Part shown: positions 17,758-26,191 of the stretch, one piece after another
Layout of the letters: each line of letters opens with the position of its first letter
How positions within the stretch are numbered: the first letter of the stretch is position 1
NCBI RefSeq assembly: GCF_009789235.1
Contig: NZ_WSTB01000010.1
Coordinates: 62,001 to 126,000 of the forward strand
Direction: 5' to 3'
DNA length: 64,000 nt
Source of the DNA: Flavobacterium hydrocarbonoxydans
GTDB lineage: Bacteria > Bacteroidota > Bacteroidia > Flavobacteriales > Flavobacteriaceae
The notes under the pieces: generated by a model
The model's input: the letters and a program-made list of their open reading frames with translations, nothing else
Databases searched by the model: none
Told to the model about the DNA's origin: nothing
Program-made: the position numbers and the translations under genes

Positions 17758-17940
17758 CCCAAATTTGACGTCTCTGATGCCAAATTTGACGTTCCCGATG
17801 TCAAATTTGACGTCCCTGATGTCAAGTTTGACGTCCCTGATGTCAAATTTGACGTCCCCGATGCCAAATTTGACGTCTCTGATGTCAAATTTGACGTTCC
17901 TGATGCCAAATTTGACGTCGCTGATGTCAAATTTGGGGTT
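17758..17940. repeat. 21-bp tandem repeat array A (8 full units plus a partial)
   Basis: Units of exactly 21 bases start at 17761, 17782, 17803, 17824, 17845, 17866, 17887 and 17908, then a partial unit at 17929. The core AAATTTGACGT is near invariant; the second half is CCCTGATGTC with small changes. The period keeps several frames open (for example a KFDVPDV heptad on the plus strand), but codon bias, start context and neighbours give no support for a gene. Each unit carries a near-palindromic TGACGTC. Period 21 equals two helical turns. Confidence 0.9.
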
Positions 17941-17962
17941 GGATTAGGTTAAATGAGTTGCA

Positions 17963-18005
17963 TAAAAAAAACGCATTTCTAATCTAAATCAGAAATGCGT
18001 TTTAT
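17963..18005 (-). terminator. Terminator of the amidase gene
   Basis: A 14-bp stem (17967-17980 with 17991-18004), a 10-base loop and, on the minus strand, eight T. It lies 19 bases beyond the amidase stop. Confidence 0.85.
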
Positions 18006-18023
18006 TAAATGGTTTTAAGCTGC

Positions 18024-18929
18024 TTATTGCAGTTGCTTTTTGTATATAGAATAGATAGTATCAATTGTTTTTCTGTCTAAAGTAACAGAAGTGTCTGTTT
18101 GAATATAATGCAATTTGAAAGCCATTATCGCAGCCGAAAGATTTTTGGTGTTATAGCCAATAATTCGTAACGCAGGTTCTATTTTAAAATCAAAAGGAGC
18201 AGGCTCTAAAAATTCATCAGGCCAGATTCCAAAACCCTTTTCAGCTAAAGTTTTCCACGGAAATAAAGCACTAGGGTCTGTTTTACGACCAGGAGCGATA
18301 TCCGCATGTCCTATAAAATTTTGAGTAGGAATATTGTAGTCTTTCTTTAATTTGGTCAAAAGAGCCACCAGACTGCTTATCTGAGCTTCAGAAAAAGGTT
18401 CAAAGCCATTATTGTCAAGTTCAATACCTATAGAAGAGGAGTTAAGATCGGTGTTTTTTCCCCAAGTTGCATTTCCGGCATGCCAGGCTCTTAGGTAATC
18501 GTTTAGCATTTGTACCACTTTACCATTTTCAGAGATTACATAATGAGCGCTTACCTGTGTTTTTACTTTCGTAAAAGTACTGATAGTTTGTTCTAACGAA
18601 TCTTGTGCGGTATGATGAATAATAACAAAACTCGGTTTTCTTAAATTAAAGTTTACAGTACCTACCCATTGTGTGCTAATACCATTTACTAAAGGAGTAG
18701 AACCAATTTTAGAAATCGAATCTTTTACGATATGCAATTGTTGTGCGTAAAGCGAGTCGATACTTAGTGGAGCAACAGGAGGGATAGGCTGAACTTCTTT
18801 ACTTGTTATTTGTTGTTCAAGAGTTTTAAGCTGTTGGTCGTACGCTTTTTCAGTAGTTTTATGTGGGTTTTTTGTGGCGCAGGATGCAACAATAAGGGCT
18901 AATATAAAATAATAAAAGTTTTTAGTCAT
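18024..18929 (-). CDS. N-acetylmuramoyl-L-alanine amidase, lipoprotein (Amidase_2/AmpD fold)
   Basis: 301 residues. Lipobox VASC (Cys17) marks a lipoprotein. After a linker, the amidase_2 domain runs from about 95 to 225. Zinc ligands expected for the fold are His105 (in FVIIHHTAQ), His208 and Asp218 (in FIGHADIAPGRKTDPS); SAHYVISENGKVVQML and IGIELDNNG are also typical. It cleaves the amide bond between muramic acid and L-alanine in peptidoglycan or its fragments, in the periplasm. About 60 residues follow the catalytic domain (LRIIGYNTKNLSAAIMAFKL), resembling the peptidoglycan-binding C-terminal part of some AmiD-type amidases. Confidence 0.9.
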   Translation of the reverse strand: MTKNFYYFILALIVASCATKNPHKTTEKAYDQQLKTLEQQITSKEVQPIPPVAPLSIDSLYAQQLHIVKDSISKIGSTPLVNGISTQWVGTVNFNLRKPSFVIIHHTAQDSLEQTISTFTKVKTQVSAHYVISENGKVVQMLNDYLRAWHAGNATWGKNTDLNSSSIGIELDNNGFEPFSEAQISSLVALLTKLKKDYNIPTQNFIGHADIAPGRKTDPSALFPWKTLAEKGFGIWPDEFLEPAPFDFKIEPALRIIGYNTKNLSAAIMAFKLHYIQTDTSVTLDRKTIDTIYSIYKKQLQ

Positions 18930-18958
18930 GGTCAGTGCATTGTGGAGTATAAAAACGG

Positions 18959-19498
18959 TTACTCAGTTGGTTTACTTGTCTCTTCCAGTGTTTCTTTGGT
19001 CTCTTCCTTAGAATTTTTCTTTTTCTTATTCTTAGACTTCGATTTTTTTACTTCTTTAAAGTTTTCCATGAAAGAAGTGTATTTATCTTTTTGGTCTGGG
19101 TTTAAAAAAGCATTTACTTTTTTATTAGTCTCTTCTCTTAGTGCTTTTATTTGCTCCATTTTCTGATCCTGACTACTGTTTTCGTTTTTCAAAAGAATAC
19201 CCTGTTCTCTTATACTCTCTGCTAAAACGTTAGTAATCGCGATGGCTTGAAGTTCATCCAGATTTACTTCCGGTTTCATTTGTTCTACAATTTGAGCTGC
19301 AACTTCCTCAACGGGAGTTTCTTTCGGTTTGCTTTGCTGCTGGCTGCTTTGGTTCGTCATGCTTCTGTCCATTCCACCGCCGCCTCTGCCATATCCATTA
19401 TTATAACCGCCGCCATAACCATTTCCGTATTGAGCAGAAACCGTATGGATGCTTAAAACTGTAAAAACAAAAAGTAAAAGGGATTGAAATGGTTTCAT
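18959..19498 (-). CDS. Small secreted protein with Gly/Tyr-rich N-terminus (unknown function)
   Basis: 179 residues. Signal peptide 1-22 (VSAQ), then a YGNGYGGGYNNGYGRGGGG segment, a Gln/Ser-rich linker, and a helical middle part with the block FLNPDQKDKYTSFMENF, which resembles the LTxxQ-type motif of Spy-like periplasmic proteins. The C-terminus is Lys/Glu-rich. No enzyme motif is seen. It lies 42 bases after rimO in the same direction and 29 bases before the amidase gene, so the three may be one operon. A periplasmic chaperone or metal-response role is only a guess. Confidence 0.65.
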   Translation of the reverse strand: MKPFQSLLLFVFTVLSIHTVSAQYGNGYGGGYNNGYGRGGGGMDRSMTNQSSQQQSKPKETPVEEVAAQIVEQMKPEVNLDELQAIAITNVLAESIREQGILLKNENSSQDQKMEQIKALREETNKKVNAFLNPDQKDKYTSFMENFKEVKKSKSKNKKKKNSKEETKETLEETSKPTE

Positions 19499-19540
19499 AA
19501 ATACTTTTTTATATAAAAGTTATAATTGTTTACCGTAAAT

Positions 19541-20854
19541 TTAAGCAGGTTCTCCGTATAAATCAAATTCTGTTGCTTCTATTATTCTAATATTAACAAA
19601 TTCTCCTGTTTTTACGTAATGTTTCGATGCATCTATTAAAACTTCGTTATCTACATCAGGGCTGTCAAATTCTGTTCGGCCTACAAAATGAGCGCCTTCT
19701 TTTCTGTCAATAATACATCTGAAAACCTGACCTACTTTTTCCTGATTCAAATCCCATGAAATTTGCGATTGCAATTCCATGATTTCATTGGCTCTGGCTT
19801 GTTTTACATCAGCAGGAACGTCATCTTCCAATAAATAAGCATGTGTGTTTTCTTCATGCGAATAAGCAAAACAGCCCATACGGTCAAATTTCATTTCCTG
19901 AACAAAATCTTTCAAAATCTCAAAATCTTCTTGAGTTTCTCCAGGATAACCAACAATCAAAGTAGTTCTAATGGCCATTCCTGGAACTGCTGCACGGAAA
20001 TCTTTTAATAACTTAGTCGTTTTTGCCTGGGTTGTCCCGCGACGCATCGATTTTAAAATATTATCTGAAATATGCTGCAACGGAATATCAATATAATTAC
20101 AAATCTTTGGCTCGCGTTTCATTAATTCCAAAACATCCATCGGAAAACCGGTAGGGTAGGCATAATGCAAACGAATCCATTCAATTCCTTCTACTGCTGC
20201 TAATGCTTCCAAAAGTTCAGCAAGATTTCTCTTTTTATAAATATCAAGACCGTAATAAGTCAAATCCTGAGCAATCAAAATCAATTCTTTTACACCGTTT
20301 TTTGCCAAACCTTGTGCTTCTTTTACCAGTTTTTCAATTGGTTGCGAAACGTGTGATCCACGCATCAACGGAATAGCACAAAAACTACAAGGCCTGTCGC
20401 AGCCTTCAGCAATTTTCAGGTAAGCATAATTTTTAGGAGTCGTAGTCAGACGCTCTCCCAATAATTCATGTTTATAATCGGCTCCCAAAGCTTTCAATAA
20501 TTGTGGCAATTCAGTTGTACCAAAATATTGATCCACATTCGGGATTTCTTTTTCTAAATCAGGTCTGTAACGTTCAGATAAACATCCGGTTACAAAAACT
20601 TTATCAACTAATCCTTTCTCTTTCTTGTCGGCATACTCCAAAATCATGTTAACCGATTCAGCTTTGGCATTATCAATAAATCCACAAGTGTTGATTACAA
20701 TAATGTTTCCTTCCTCAGCTGCAGGTGCCTCATGTTGTACTTCTTTGCCATTGGCACGAAGCTGTCCCATTAGCACTTCACTATCATACACATTTTTCGA
20801 ACACCCCAGAGTGATTACGTTAATTTTGTTCTTTTTTAAAGACTTGGTTCTCAT
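19541..20854 (-). CDS. rimO: Ribosomal protein S12 methylthiotransferase RimO
   Basis: 437 residues, full length. The N-terminal UPF0004 domain carries Cys18, Cys57 and Cys91 for the auxiliary iron-sulfur cluster. The radical SAM domain has the CxxxCxxC motif GCDRPCSFC (Cys152, Cys156, Cys159). The C-terminal TRAM domain (about 370-437) includes FVGRTEFDSPDVDNEV. It methylthiolates an aspartate of ribosomal protein S12. RimO rather than MiaB is supported by the opening INVITLGCSKNVYDSEVLMG and the short TRAM end. Confidence 0.95.
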   Translation of the reverse strand: MRTKSLKKNKINVITLGCSKNVYDSEVLMGQLRANGKEVQHEAPAAEEGNIIVINTCGFIDNAKAESVNMILEYADKKEKGLVDKVFVTGCLSERYRPDLEKEIPNVDQYFGTTELPQLLKALGADYKHELLGERLTTTPKNYAYLKIAEGCDRPCSFCAIPLMRGSHVSQPIEKLVKEAQGLAKNGVKELILIAQDLTYYGLDIYKKRNLAELLEALAAVEGIEWIRLHYAYPTGFPMDVLELMKREPKICNYIDIPLQHISDNILKSMRRGTTQAKTTKLLKDFRAAVPGMAIRTTLIVGYPGETQEDFEILKDFVQEMKFDRMGCFAYSHEENTHAYLLEDDVPADVKQARANEIMELQSQISWDLNQEKVGQVFRCIIDRKEGAHFVGRTEFDSPDVDNEVLIDASKHYVKTGEFVNIRIIEATEFDLYGEPA

Positions 20855-20931
20855 ACTTTTATAAATTGGAGTGCAAAATTACGCTTTTTTATTCAAACAC
20901 CGCTTATTTAGGTTTCTTTTAGCAGTTTTTT

Positions 20932-21045
20932 CAGGAGCTGTTCCTGCTGTCCGCTATATTCCCGATTTAGAAAAAAAAGGCTTTTAACTGGAGTTTTTGT
21001 TAATCGGGAGATGCCGCTTCTCCCGATAGCTATCGGGACAGGGCT
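20932..21045 (-). ncRNA. Flavo-1-like structured RNA element (second copy, extended)
   Basis: On the minus strand this spacer starts with AGCCCTGTCCCGATAGC, has a long inner stem, and ends GCGGACAGCAGGAACAGCTCC. It shares the conserved AGCCC start, GCGGA...GCRGGA block and AGCTCCTGAAAAAA end with the element at 44482-44562. The pattern resembles the Flavo-1 RNA motif as I remember it; a covariance-model search would decide. It contains a TCCCGATAGCTATCGGGA palindrome at 21020-21037. Confidence 0.4.
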
Positions 21046-21076
21046 AAAAAAAATCCGCTAAGCAAGACCCAGCGGA
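21046..21076 (-). terminator. Terminator of the FadL-like gene
   Basis: On the minus strand a TCCGCT / AGCGGA stem (21071-21076 with 21054-21059) is followed by eight T. It lies about 30 bases after the stop of the FadL-like gene. Confidence 0.65.
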
Positions 21077-21104
21077 AATTTCAAATTAATCTATTTAATT
21101 TTAA

Positions 21105-22613
21105 TTACAATTCAAATAATAAAGTCAGTGAAACAGTATTCAGTTTCGATTTAATGTTTGCACCATTAGTAAATCCCTGACTAAAGAATCCCTGATTAGA
21201 TTTTCTTTCTGCATACGAATAAGCAAGGTCAAGTTTAGTAGAGCCAAAGTTGTAACCTAAACCACCAGAATAACTGGTTAAGTCTCCAATAGTGGTTCCG
21301 TTTTTATAAGGACTGCCTTCAAAACGGTATCCGCCTCTTAAACTCAATTGTTTGATTTTATATTCACCACCAATTCGTAATTCACCATTGCTGGTTAATT
21401 CGTTGCTTATTTCATTGTTTAATTTTCTGAAACTATCCTGATTAGATGGTTTAAATTTACTATTGCTGTAATCTTTAATGGCATAATCGATACTAATTAA
21501 TCCTGATTTTCCAAAAACATACGCACCACTAAAAGTTACCTTTCCTGGAGTTTGTAACGTGTAAGGTTCGTAAACATTTATGAGTTGAGGATTTTCAGTG
21601 GTGGTTATAGGTTGTTCTCCATCTGCCTGAATGGTAGTGCGTAAATTTTGAGATATTTCAGTGTAAAGTTCGTACCACGTATTTGATTCATACGCCAGAC
21701 CAAGTCTAAAAGATTCTGTTACTTTGGCAAGAACTCCTAATTGAAAAGAAAAACCATTTCCGTAAGTATATTGATCAGTATTGAAATTTAAATTTGATAT
21801 GGTCGCATTGGTTTCAAGAGGGTTTTGGTTTTCATTGCTTTCGCGAAAGTATGAAGACTTTCTGTAGTCAGTGATGTGAGCGTTTAAATTTGCTCCAAAG
21901 TAAATTCTGTCTTTGTATGATGTAGCGATATTAAAACTCAATTTGCTATTGTATCCAGTAGTGTAAACTTCGTTAATGTGATCGTTACTGCCTTCAGGAA
22001 CATTTGTTGAATAGGAAGTGTTTTCGGGGTCATTACTATCAGGGTTTATTATATAGCCTTGATAGCCAAAATGAGCTTGTTGTTCATCGTAAAATAAATC
22101 TCCGTACGGAACATTATCCAGTACATCCAATGGAACTCCATTTGCATAAGATAAAAAATAGTCAGCTACAGATTTTGTTGGATTTGTACCTGCTGAAAAA
22201 ACATCATTTTTAAAATTATTAGTTGTTTCGTAGGTGGCTGCGATAGCAATTTTTTTCCAGTTGTTATTTGGGTTACGGTCATGAAATACAAAAACACCTC
22301 CGGCCTGATTCAGGGTAAAAGAGTTTGTTTTTTCGCTAGTTTTTGTGCCAAAATAATCCGAATCATTTTTAATATTCTGATTACTAAAACTTACGCCAAC
22401 CTGATTGTTTGAAAAGATGGCAGAACCGGCAGGATTTACACTTATAGAAGATAAGTCGCCACCAACTGCTCCAAAAGCACCACTCATGGCTCTAAAACGA
22501 GCAGTACCAGTTAGATTGTCTTGTGAATAGCGTATAGCGTCTGAAATTTGTTCTTGGGAATAGGAAGCACTAAACGTTAGTCCTGTAATAAAAAGGAATA
22601 GTATTTTTTTCAT
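21105..22613 (-). CDS. OmpP1/FadL-family outer-membrane transport protein
   Basis: 502 residues with a signal peptide (1-19, SYSQ). The segment MSGAFGAVGGDLSSISVNP (42-60) is the N-terminal hatch signature of OmpP1/FadL/TodX proteins, followed by a long barrel of amphipathic strands ending TVSLTLLFEL. Members carry hydrophobic compounds (fatty acids, hydrocarbons) across the outer membrane. It has its own terminator and lies 50 bases after the Gly/Tyr-rich lipoprotein gene. The substrate is not predictable from sequence. Confidence 0.85.
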   Translation of the reverse strand: MKKILFLFITGLTFSASYSQEQISDAIRYSQDNLTGTARFRAMSGAFGAVGGDLSSISVNPAGSAIFSNNQVGVSFSNQNIKNDSDYFGTKTSEKTNSFTLNQAGGVFVFHDRNPNNNWKKIAIAATYETTNNFKNDVFSAGTNPTKSVADYFLSYANGVPLDVLDNVPYGDLFYDEQQAHFGYQGYIINPDSNDPENTSYSTNVPEGSNDHINEVYTTGYNSKLSFNIATSYKDRIYFGANLNAHITDYRKSSYFRESNENQNPLETNATISNLNFNTDQYTYGNGFSFQLGVLAKVTESFRLGLAYESNTWYELYTEISQNLRTTIQADGEQPITTTENPQLINVYEPYTLQTPGKVTFSGAYVFGKSGLISIDYAIKDYSNSKFKPSNQDSFRKLNNEISNELTSNGELRIGGEYKIKQLSLRGGYRFEGSPYKNGTTIGDLTSYSGGLGYNFGSTKLDLAYSYAERKSNQGFFSQGFTNGANIKSKLNTVSLTLLFEL

Positions 22614-22663
22614 TAGGTTAAGTTTTAAATTTGATTGTATGATTGTAGAAACAACGGATAGAA

Positions 22664-23668
22664 TTATCTTCTTCCGCCGCCTCCGCCTCCATAGGATCTT
22701 CCTCCTCCACCACCGCCAGAGGATCTCATGCTTCCGCCGCTGCTATTCATTGAGCGTGAAGGGCTAGGAGTGTAGCTTCTTGATGGTGTGTTGTTGCTAT
22801 TGTTGTATGTTCTGTTTGTTGTAGTGTTTGATCTTCTGTTTGAATAATCAGTACTATTTTGTGCTTGTGTGCTGCTTCTTCGGTTTGAATAATCATAAGT
22901 ACTTTGTGTAGTGCTTCTTCTATTGGTAAAAGTAGGTGAAGTGCTTCTTCTGCCATCTACAGTACTGCTTCTTCTGTCTGTGAAGTTTCTCGTTGTGTTG
23001 TAGCTCCTTCTGGATGTAGCGTTTCTGTCGGTATAATTTCTGTTACTGTAGTTTCTGGTGCCGTAATAAGCTGCAGAACCTCTGCGGCCTGAAGCATACG
23101 CATAGTTTCTTCCTCCGTAGTATCCACCACCATAATATCCACCATAATATCCACCGTAATAGCCTCCGCCATAACCCCATCCGTATCCAGGTCCCCAGTA
23201 GCCTGGGTATCCCCAGTATCCGCCACCATAGCCCCATCCGTATCCAGGGTAACCCCAGCCACCATAACCCCATCCATAATAAGGATAGCCAAACCCAATA
23301 CCCCATGCCCATGAAGGATCGGAATAAGTATTTATGACAACTTCGGTATTGCTGCTTCCCCAGGCCGGATAGCTTGTTGCTACAGCTGTAGTATCGTTTT
23401 CTACATCATAATTACCGTAACTGTCAACATCGGTAAAAATTTCTGTTGGTTGTTCTTCGTCCTGAAGTGATTTAAAGTAGTCTTTATATTGATTGCTGGT
23501 ATTAGTAGCTTCTGTTTGGGTATAAACTCGTGTCGTTCCTCCATATACGCCATCACTATCATAGTAGGAAGTATTCTGATAAGAACCACAGGAAGTCAAT
23601 AGAAAACTCACTAATCCAATTAAGTAAAAAGGACTTGAGTTTTGGCGGAGAGAAAGATAAGTTTTCAT
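22664..23668 (-). CDS. Gly/Tyr-rich lipoprotein of unknown function
   Basis: 334 residues. Lipobox LLTSC (Cys27), then a mixed region (about 28-125), a strongly Gly/Tyr/Trp-rich segment (about 126-195; repeats of YPGYGWGYGGG and YYGGYYGGYYGGG type), an Arg/Ser/Asn-rich segment with repeated (S/N)RRS, and a Gly-rich tail GGGGGGRSYGGGGGGRR. Such proteins are common beside proS in flavobacteria and have been misnamed (vitellogenin-like) in databases. Low complexity and repeats suggest a surface or envelope structural protein. The reading frame is supported by the lipobox and length. Confidence 0.7.
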   Translation of the reverse strand: MKTYLSLRQNSSPFYLIGLVSFLLTSCGSYQNTSYYDSDGVYGGTTRVYTQTEATNTSNQYKDYFKSLQDEEQPTEIFTDVDSYGNYDVENDTTAVATSYPAWGSSNTEVVINTYSDPSWAWGIGFGYPYYGWGYGGWGYPGYGWGYGGGYWGYPGYWGPGYGWGYGGGYYGGYYGGYYGGGYYGGRNYAYASGRRGSAAYYGTRNYSNRNYTDRNATSRRSYNTTRNFTDRRSSTVDGRRSTSPTFTNRRSTTQSTYDYSNRRSSTQAQNSTDYSNRRSNTTTNRTYNNSNNTPSRSYTPSPSRSMNSSGGSMRSSGGGGGGRSYGGGGGGRR

Positions 23669-23683
23669 AACTGTGTTTTTTTA

Positions 23684-23714
23684 TTGTTGCACATTACAAA
23701 AATAGTTAGTTTTG
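23684..23714 (+). promoter_or_regulatory. Candidate proS promoter
   Basis: TTG at 23684-23686, a 20-base spacer and TAGTTTTG at 23707-23714 match the Bacteroidota -33/-7 pattern. The predicted transcript starts about 45 bases before the proS ATG. Confidence 0.5.
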
Positions 23715-23767
23715 TGGAACTATTTAGTTAAAAAAAAATAAACAAAATTTGTGCCAAACTATATAAT

Positions 23768-25246
23768 ATGAGTAAGAACCTTACTACAAGATCAGAAGAT
23801 TATTCGAAATGGTATAACGAACTGGTTGTAAAAGCAGACCTGGCTGAGAATTCAGGAGTTAGAGGATGTATGGTTATCAAACCGTACGGTTATGCTATTT
23901 GGGAAAAAATGCAGGCTGAGTTAGATAGAATGTTTAAAGAAACAGGACATCAAAATGCTTATTTCCCTTTATTTGTGCCGAAGAGCATGTTTGAAGCCGA
24001 AGAGAAAAATGCTGAAGGATTTGCTAAAGAATGTGCTATCGTAACACATTATAGATTAAAAAATGATCCCGATAAACCTGGAAAATTAATGGTGGACCCG
24101 AATGCTAAACTAGAAGAGGAACTTATTGTTCGTCCAACAAGTGAAGCTATTATCTGGTCAACGTATAAAGGTTGGGTGCAATCCTATAGAGATTTGCCTT
24201 TATTGATTAATCAGTGGGCGAATGTAGTGCGTTGGGAAATGCGTACGCGTTTGTTTTTGAGAACTGCTGAGTTTTTATGGCAGGAAGGGCATACAGCCCA
24301 TGCTACAAAAGTAGAAGCTTTGGAAGAAGCGGAAAAAATGATGAATGTTTATGCTGATTTTGCACAGAACTTCATGGCGATTCCGGTGGTTAAAGGTTTT
24401 AAAACCGAAACCGAGCGTTTTGCCGGTGCTGATGAAACCTATTGTATCGAGGCTTTGATGCAGGACGGAAAAGCATTGCAGGCAGGTACTTCTCACTTCT
24501 TAGGTCAGAATTTTGCAAAAGCATTTGATGTGAAGTTTGCGAATGCCGAAGGGAAACAGGAACACGTATGGGGAACTTCATGGGGAGTTTCGACTCGTTT
24601 GATGGGCGCTTTGGTAATGACGCATTCAGATGATAACGGATTGGTTTTGCCTCCTAATTTGGCTCCGATACAAGTGGTGATTGTACCGATTTTTAAAACG
24701 GATGAGCAATTAGGTGAAATAAGTACGGCTGTTAATGAATTAGTGGCTAAACTGAAAAAACTTAAAATTTCGGTTAAATACGACGACAGAACAACGCAGA
24801 AACCAGGATTTAAGTTTGCCGAATGGGAGTTAAAAGGAGTTCCTGTGCGAATTGCTGTTGGTCCAAAAGATTTGGAAAACGGAACTTTTGAGGTGGCAAG
24901 ACGCGATACTTTATCAAAAGAAGTGATTTCTAAAGACGAAATTGTAAATTATGTAAATGATTTACTGGAAACGATCCAAACGGATTTATTTAATAAAGCA
25001 TTGGATTATCGTGATACTCATATTACGGAAGTAAATAGTTTTGAGGAGTTTAAAGAAGTGTTAGATGGAAAAGGTGGCTTTGTATCGGCTCATTGGGACG
25101 GTACGGCTGCTACTGAGGAGAAAATAAAAGACTTGACAAAAGCAACGATTCGTTGTATTCCTTTGGATGCTGTTGAAGAGGCGGGAACCTGTGTATTTAC
25201 TGGGAATCCTTCTTCGAAAAGAGTGCTTTTTGCTAAGGCATATTAA
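23768..25246 (+). CDS. proS: Proline--tRNA ligase
   Basis: 492 residues, the length of the short (eukaryote/archaea-like) ProRS type without the bacterial editing insert. Class II synthetase blocks are RPTSEAIIWSTYKGWV (about 122-137), RTAEFLWQEGHTAH (about 165-178) and GTSWGVSTRLMGALVMTHSD. The anticodon-binding domain follows (VVIVPIFKTDEQ onward), and the protein ends in the zinc-domain-like region with a terminal Tyr (AKAY), as typical for this type. It charges tRNA-Pro. The start follows a plausible promoter. Confidence 0.97.
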   Translation: MSKNLTTRSEDYSKWYNELVVKADLAENSGVRGCMVIKPYGYAIWEKMQAELDRMFKETGHQNAYFPLFVPKSMFEAEEKNAEGFAKECAIVTHYRLKNDPDKPGKLMVDPNAKLEEELIVRPTSEAIIWSTYKGWVQSYRDLPLLINQWANVVRWEMRTRLFLRTAEFLWQEGHTAHATKVEALEEAEKMMNVYADFAQNFMAIPVVKGFKTETERFAGADETYCIEALMQDGKALQAGTSHFLGQNFAKAFDVKFANAEGKQEHVWGTSWGVSTRLMGALVMTHSDDNGLVLPPNLAPIQVVIVPIFKTDEQLGEISTAVNELVAKLKKLKISVKYDDRTTQKPGFKFAEWELKGVPVRIAVGPKDLENGTFEVARRDTLSKEVISKDEIVNYVNDLLETIQTDLFNKALDYRDTHITEVNSFEEFKEVLDGKGGFVSAHWDGTAATEEKIKDLTKATIRCIPLDAVEEAGTCVFTGNPSSKRVLFAKAY

Positions 25247-25274
25247 AAAAAAATATTTTTTTTTGCATCAGCTA

Positions 25275-25304
25275 TTGTAGAACTTAAAAATAGATGTATC
25301 TTTG
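25275..25304 (+). promoter_or_regulatory. Promoter of the tRNA-Glu cluster
   Basis: TTG at 25275-25277, exactly 19 bases of spacer, and TATCTTTG at 25297-25304: a textbook Bacteroidota sigma-A promoter. Transcription would start about 15 bases before the first tRNA. Confidence 0.8.
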
Positions 25305-25323
25305 CATCCGCAATACAGAAGCA

Positions 25324-25395
25324 GGCCCGTTCGTCTATCGGTTAGGACGCATGGTTTTCATCCATGTAAGAGCGGTTCGATTCCGCTACGGGCTA
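25324..25395 (+). tRNA. tRNA-Glu (anticodon TTC)
   Basis: 72-base cloverleaf with acceptor GGCCCGT/ACGGGCT (G:U first pair), a CATGG/CCATG anticodon stem with loop TTTTCAT, a T-arm GCGGTTCGATTCCGC and discriminator A. CCA is not encoded. Confidence 0.97.
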
Positions 25396-25438
25396 CTATT
25401 TTTTTATTGCACAAAGTTCACTCATTTTTTGAGAAAAT

Positions 25439-25510
25439 GGCCCGTTCGTCTATCGGTTAGGACGCATGGTTTTCATCCATGTAAGAGCGGTTCGATTCCG
25501 CTACGGGCTA
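25439..25510 (+). tRNA. tRNA-Glu (anticodon TTC), second copy
   Basis: Sequence identical to the first copy over all 72 bases; 43 bases separate them. Confidence 0.97.
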
Positions 25511-25560
25511 CAAAAGAAGGCAATCTATTTAGATATAGGGAAAACCTTAGAACGATATTC

Positions 25561-25632
25561 GGTCCGTTCGTCTAGGGGTTAGGACGCATGGTTTTCATCC
25601 ATGTAACAGGGGTTCGATTCCCCTACGGACTA
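25561..25632 (+). tRNA. tRNA-Glu (anticodon TTC), third copy
   Basis: 72-base cloverleaf with the same anticodon arm but a different acceptor stem (GGTCCGT/ACGGACT), D-loop and T-stem (GGGGTTCGATTCCCC). A diverged paralogue rather than a recent duplicate. Confidence 0.97.
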
Positions 25633-25785
25633 CTAAATTAGTTGTAAATAAGTTTTGTAAAATAAAAATTGGTGTCTCGGTTTTTGTTTTATTAGTTAAA
25701 ACCAAAGTGATTGTTTTATAATTGTGGGAGGTTTTTCTTTTTTAACTAGTATTTATAATAATTATTACATCTAAAATTAAAAAAA

Positions 25786-26037
25786 ATGGCAAATCATAAG
25801 TCAGCATTAAAAAGAATCAGAAGTAACGAAAAAAGAAGAGTATTAAACAGATACCAACACAAAACTACTCGTAATGCTATCAAAGCATTAAGATTAGCTA
25901 CTGACAAATCTGATGCTACTTCTAAATTATCAACTGTTATTTCTATGATTGATAAATTAGCTAAAAAGAACATCATTCATGATAATAAAGCTTCTAACCT
26001 GAAGTCTAAATTAACGAAACATGTTGCTAAATTGTAA
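25786..26037 (+). CDS. rpsT: 30S ribosomal protein S20
   Basis: 83 residues, Lys/Arg-rich and helical, with the S20 opening MANHKSALKRIRSNEKRR and the C-terminal HDNKASNLKSKLTKHVAKL. It binds 16S rRNA in the small subunit. It follows the three tRNA-Glu genes by about 150 bases and ends at a strong terminator. Confidence 0.97.
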   Translation: MANHKSALKRIRSNEKRRVLNRYQHKTTRNAIKALRLATDKSDATSKLSTVISMIDKLAKKNIIHDNKASNLKSKLTKHVAKL

Positions 26038-26063
26038 TTAATTACAATTTCCTAAATATAGAA

Positions 26064-26089
26064 AAGTCCTCAATTGAGGACTTTTTTTT
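26064..26089 (+). terminator. Terminator of rpsT
   Basis: A perfect 20-base palindrome (26064-26083) followed by a T run, 26 bases after the rpsT stop. The next 100 bases hold AATTCCAA/TTGGAATT-type AT repeats only. Confidence 0.88.
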
Positions 26090-26191
26090 GTATGTTAAAG
26101 ATCGAAAATTCCAATATTTTAAAATTCCAAATTCTTATGTCAGGAACGATTGAAAGAGTTGGAATTTTAAAAATTTAGAATTTTAATAAAT

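Noticed and set aside
17758..17940. CRISPR array or short coding genes on both strands
   Set aside because: The repeats are contiguous with no spacers, no cas genes lie nearby, and the open frames follow from a 21-bp (7-codon) period without stops. Start context and composition do not support genes.
22957..23298. Met-rich protein in the same place
   Set aside because: Off-frame product of GGATATGG-type repeats; no support beyond lack of stops.
22747..23312. Several minus-strand genes overlapping the Gly/Tyr-rich lipoprotein
   Set aside because: They are off-frame readings of low-complexity Gly/Tyr codons; the frame with the lipobox accounts for the whole region.
25294..25575. Protein gene across the tRNA-Glu cluster
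   Set aside because: The open frame runs through three clear tRNA genes and is not credible.
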